From CBDDHT01 sp965227905 (GTDB lineage: Bacteria; Pseudomonadota; Alphaproteobacteria; Rhizobiales; Methyloligellaceae): a stretch of 64,000 bases of DNA. The position numbers and the translations under genes are program-made. Location: contig OZ245780.1 in assembly GCA_965227905.1 (NCBI GenBank), positions 4,836,001 through 4,900,000 on the forward strand, given 5' to 3'. The notes beneath the pieces are model-generated. The model searched no databases. It was not told where the DNA came from and saw only the letters and a program-made list of their open reading frames with translations. This document shows, piece after piece, positions 61,454 to 64,000 of this stretch. Positions within the stretch are counted from its first letter, which is position 1. Every line of letters starts with the position of its first letter.

Positions 61454-61792
61454 ATGTCCGAAATCAGTTTCGACGACTTTCTGAAAGTCGATATTCGCGT
61501 CGGCACCGTGGTCGACGCACAACCCTTTCCGGAAGCGCGAAAACCCGCTTACAAGCTGTGGATCGATTTCGGTCCTGAAATTGGCGTCAAGAAGAGTTCG
61601 GCCCAGATTACGAAACGCTATGCCTTGAGCGAACTGGAAGGCCGGCAAGTGGCTGCCGTCGTGAATTTCGCTCCCCGGCAGATCGGACCGTTCATGTCCG
61701 AGGTTCTCGCGCTCGGATTCCCCGATGAAGATGGCGAGGTGGTTCTAATCGCGCCAAGCCTTTCTATTCCGAATGGCGGGCGGCTTTTCTGA
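61454..61792 (+). CDS. csaA: tRNA-binding-domain protein CsaA-like
   Basis: This 112-residue OB-fold protein has the tRNA-binding-domain pattern DIRVGTVVDAQPFPEARKPAYKL, SSAQITKRY and VNFAPRQIGPFMSEVLALG, and ends ALSIPNGGRLF-like (SLSIPNGGRLF). CsaA is a chaperone-like protein that binds export precursors in Bacillus; the family also contains YgjH/EMAP-like tRNA-binding proteins. The ATG lies 6 bp after the TetR stop, so they are co-transcribed. Confidence 0.9.
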   Translation: MSEISFDDFLKVDIRVGTVVDAQPFPEARKPAYKLWIDFGPEIGVKKSSAQITKRYALSELEGRQVAAVVNFAPRQIGPFMSEVLALGFPDEDGEVVLIAPSLSIPNGGRLF

Positions 61793-61906
61793 AGCCAATT
61801 GCCCGCCCCGGCCTTCCTAAAAAAAAGTTAACAGAGCGATTTCAAGCAGCAACCGATTCCGCTTATAGTCACACTGTGGGCATTTCTTCGTGACGGAGCA
61901 GGATTC

Positions 61907-63979
61907 ATGAATCGGCTGGTATGCGCTCTTCTGGCTACCTTCCTCTTCGCGGTCGTTTCCGGTGAGGCGAACGCCAAGCGCGTGGCACTTATTATCGGCA
62001 ATTCCGATTATAAGAATGTCAGCAAACTTCCGAACCCGACAAATGATGCACAGGCGATGGCAGCAACGCTGTCGCGGCTGGGCTTCGATACGGTGAAACT
62101 GGAAGTCAATCAGGACTTCACAACATTCCGCAGAACGCTGAGAGCCTTTGCGCGGAAAGCGGCTGGCGCGGATCTCGGACTGGTGTTTTTCGCTGGACAC
62201 GGAATCGAGGTCGGTGGACAGAATTATCTCATTCCCACGGACGCCGAACTGTCAGATGCATCGGACGTCGACTTCGAAGCCATCCCCCTGTCGATGGTAA
62301 TGGGCGCACTGGACCGTGTGAAAAAACTCAAACTGGTGGTGCTCGATGCCTGTCGTGACAACCCTTTCGCCTCACGAATGAAGACGACCGGCGCAACCCG
62401 CTCCATCGGCCGCGGCCTCGCACGTGTTGCGCCGCGTGGCCAGAATTCTCTGGTGGCCTACGCGGCACGAGAGGGCACGGTTGCACGGGATGGCGACGGC
62501 AAGCACAGCCCTTATGTCACCGCGCTTCTCACCCATATCGAAACGCCTGGCTTGGAAATCGGGTTCCTGTTCCGCAAGGTTCGCGACGCGGTTGTCGATA
62601 AGACCGGCGGCTCGCAGGAACCTTTTGTCTATGGATCGCTCTCGGGCGAAGCCATTTATCTCAAACCGCCGGGCACCAAGCCGACACCGCCGAAGACCGT
62701 TACGCCAAAAGCGCCCCCTCAGTTGCCGGTCGGTGGAGCGACGATGGCCTGGGAGCATGTGAAAGACAGCAACGACGTTGGTTTGCTACGGGCCTTCATT
62801 GCGCAATATGGCGCTACCAACGCCTTCTATGCCCGTCTGGCCGAAAGCCGCATCACCGCATTGGAGGAAAAGAAGAAACTCGCAGCCGTCCCGCCTCAGG
62901 TTCTCCCCCCGCCGCCGCCCATCATCCCAAAGGCCGGAGATCCCTACGCGATAAGGGGAAACTGTCGGACCGATCTTGAGAACTGGCGCAAGAAGTCCAG
63001 CATCGGTGCCTTCGCTGTCGAGCGAGGCGGCGGATGTGGCTGGAGCTTTGGCTTCAATACGGAAAAAGAGGCCAGAGACAGGGCATTGCTCGAGTGCCGC
63101 AACCAGGGACCGGATTGCAAGGTGGTCGAAATCAGCACGCAGCAACGCGGCAACTGGACCATCGGCGCGAAATGCCAGGCCGATTTGGCGAGCTGGCGGA
63201 AAAAAGCCACCGTGGGAGCCTTTGCCCTTGAGCGGCGTGGTGGCTGCGGCTGGAGCTTTGGCTTTTCCAGCCTGACCGAAGCCCGCGATCGTGCCATGGC
63301 CGAGTGCCGCAAGCAGGGTACCGAATGCATGATCATCGGTGTCACGACCGCCAAGTCCGGCCAATGGTCGCTTGGGTCGAACTGCCGGCGCGATATTCGC
63401 AACTGGCGCGCCAAGGTCAGCATCGGCGCTTTCGCGTTGGAGAAAGGCGGCGGATGCGGCTGGAGCTTCGGGTTCAACGATCTGAAGCAGGCCCGTGATC
63501 GTGCGCTTGCAGAATGTGCGAACCAAGGCCCGAATTGCGAAGTCATTGAGGTGCACACCGACAATTCCGGCGACTACAAGCTCGGCGCCAACTGCCAGCG
63601 TGACATCGTAAGCTGGCGTAAGAAGGCCAGCATCGGCGCTTTCGCCGTTGAGAAGCGTGGCGGATGCGGCTGGAGCTGGGCCAATAAAACGGTCGAACAA
63701 GCTCGCAACTCCGCCCTAGAAGCCTGCCGCAGGCAAGGACCCAACTGCAAGGTCATCGAGGTGCACACGAAGCAGCGCGGTGATTACAGCCTGTCGGATT
63801 CCTGCAAGGGCCATCTGAACAAATGGCGGAAGCTGAAACGAAAGGGCGCATTCGCTGTGGAGCGCGGTGGTGGATGCGGCTGGAGTTTTGGTTTCAACTC
63901 TATCAAGTCGGCTCGTTCACGCGCCATTGTGGAGTGTAAGAAACAAGGCCCACAATGCCGGGTCATTGAGGTTCGCTGA
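61907..63979 (+). CDS. Exported caspase-fold protein with five DUF4189-like repeats
   Basis: This 690-residue protein has a signal peptide (cleavage near ANA, residue 23). A caspase-like peptidase domain follows (about 24-255) with both dyad residues, His98 (FFAGHGIEV) and Cys149 (LDACRDNPF). A Pro-rich linker (about 255-275), a helical segment (about 280-325) and a second Pro-rich linker come next. Five repeats of exactly 70 residues start at Cys353, 423, 493, 563 and 633. Each repeat has four cysteines and the motif GAFAVE.GGCGWS. The repeats look like DUF4189 domains. It is predicted to be periplasmic or surface-located; substrates are unknown. The closing GRLF-like context is complete and the stop codon is present. 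Confidence 0.9.
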   Translation: MNRLVCALLATFLFAVVSGEANAKRVALIIGNSDYKNVSKLPNPTNDAQAMAATLSRLGFDTVKLEVNQDFTTFRRTLRAFARKAAGADLGLVFFAGHGIEVGGQNYLIPTDAELSDASDVDFEAIPLSMVMGALDRVKKLKLVVLDACRDNPFASRMKTTGATRSIGRGLARVAPRGQNSLVAYAAREGTVARDGDGKHSPYVTALLTHIETPGLEIGFLFRKVRDAVVDKTGGSQEPFVYGSLSGEAIYLKPPGTKPTPPKTVTPKAPPQLPVGGATMAWEHVKDSNDVGLLRAFIAQYGATNAFYARLAESRITALEEKKKLAAVPPQVLPPPPPIIPKAGDPYAIRGNCRTDLENWRKKSSIGAFAVERGGGCGWSFGFNTEKEARDRALLECRNQGPDCKVVEISTQQRGNWTIGAKCQADLASWRKKATVGAFALERRGGCGWSFGFSSLTEARDRAMAECRKQGTECMIIGVTTAKSGQWSLGSNCRRDIRNWRAKVSIGAFALEKGGGCGWSFGFNDLKQARDRALAECANQGPNCEVIEVHTDNSGDYKLGANCQRDIVSWRKKASIGAFAVEKRGGCGWSWANKTVEQARNSALEACRRQGPNCKVIEVHTKQRGDYSLSDSCKGHLNKWRKLKRKGAFAVERGGGCGWSFGFNSIKSARSRAIVECKKQGPQCRVIEVR

Positions 63980-63981
63980 TC

Positions 63982-64000
63982 ATGAAGATCCCACGGCAGT
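63982..64000 (+). CDS. Possible start of the next gene
   Basis: An ATG two bases after the caspase-protein stop opens MKIPRQ and runs off the window. Only six codons are visible, so a real gene cannot be confirmed. Confidence 0.25.

Overview
The window is a GC-rich alphaproteobacterial chromosome segment, most likely from the Hyphomicrobiales (Rhizobiales). The evidence is the gene order at both ends: rsmH-mraZ near rnpB, an AmiD-type amidase and a DjlA-like protein on the left, and prs-lipoprotein-pgeF-midA-lgt with ubiK, ybjN, proC and csaA on the right. These orders are typical of that group. The genus cannot be decided from sequence alone. No tRNA, rRNA, CRISPR array, transposase or integrase was found.

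Left part (1-13.6 kb): the start of the division and cell-wall cluster (rsmH, mraZ) with a 10-bp-periodic array of MraZ-type boxes; a lipoprotein hydrolase; rnpB; a tyrosine-rich secreted protein; an AT-rich orphan membrane gene; amiD and a djlA-like gene; an EamA transporter; a fused ATP-dependent 5-oxoprolinase; and groESL under a perfect CIRCE operator.

Middle (14-47 kb): mostly accessory and metabolic genes. They include a sulfotransferase, a methyl-accepting chemotaxis protein, a TauD-like dioxygenase, a MAPEG protein, a universal stress protein, a complete RTX protein / ABC exporter / membrane-fusion operon for type I secretion, LysR, uvrB, an old-yellow-enzyme reductase, recQ, an SLC13-like transporter with glycerate kinase, an M20 peptidase and a stand-alone formyl-THF hydrolase-like protein.

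Right part (47-64 kb): a run of small exported proteins with a cold-shock protein and RlpA; then GST and RNase T2; then the conserved prs-lgt and proC-csaA blocks; and last an exported caspase-fold protein carrying five exact 70-residue cysteine repeats.

The most unusual signals lie between genes. (1) Four loci (about 13.6, 22.4, 40.8 and 44.1 kb) carry a family of long, very GC-rich imperfect inverted repeats. Each is built from two different arm types (A and B) facing each other, and the small hairpins inside the arms change sequence while keeping base pairing. (2) Three loci (2.2, 11.2 and 35.2 kb) carry a second palindrome family with a conserved AGGGTACCCT loop and locus-specific but self-complementary stem bases. 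(3) A 58-residue two-helix membrane protein occurs twice, 25 kb apart. None of these matched a family I can name with certainty.
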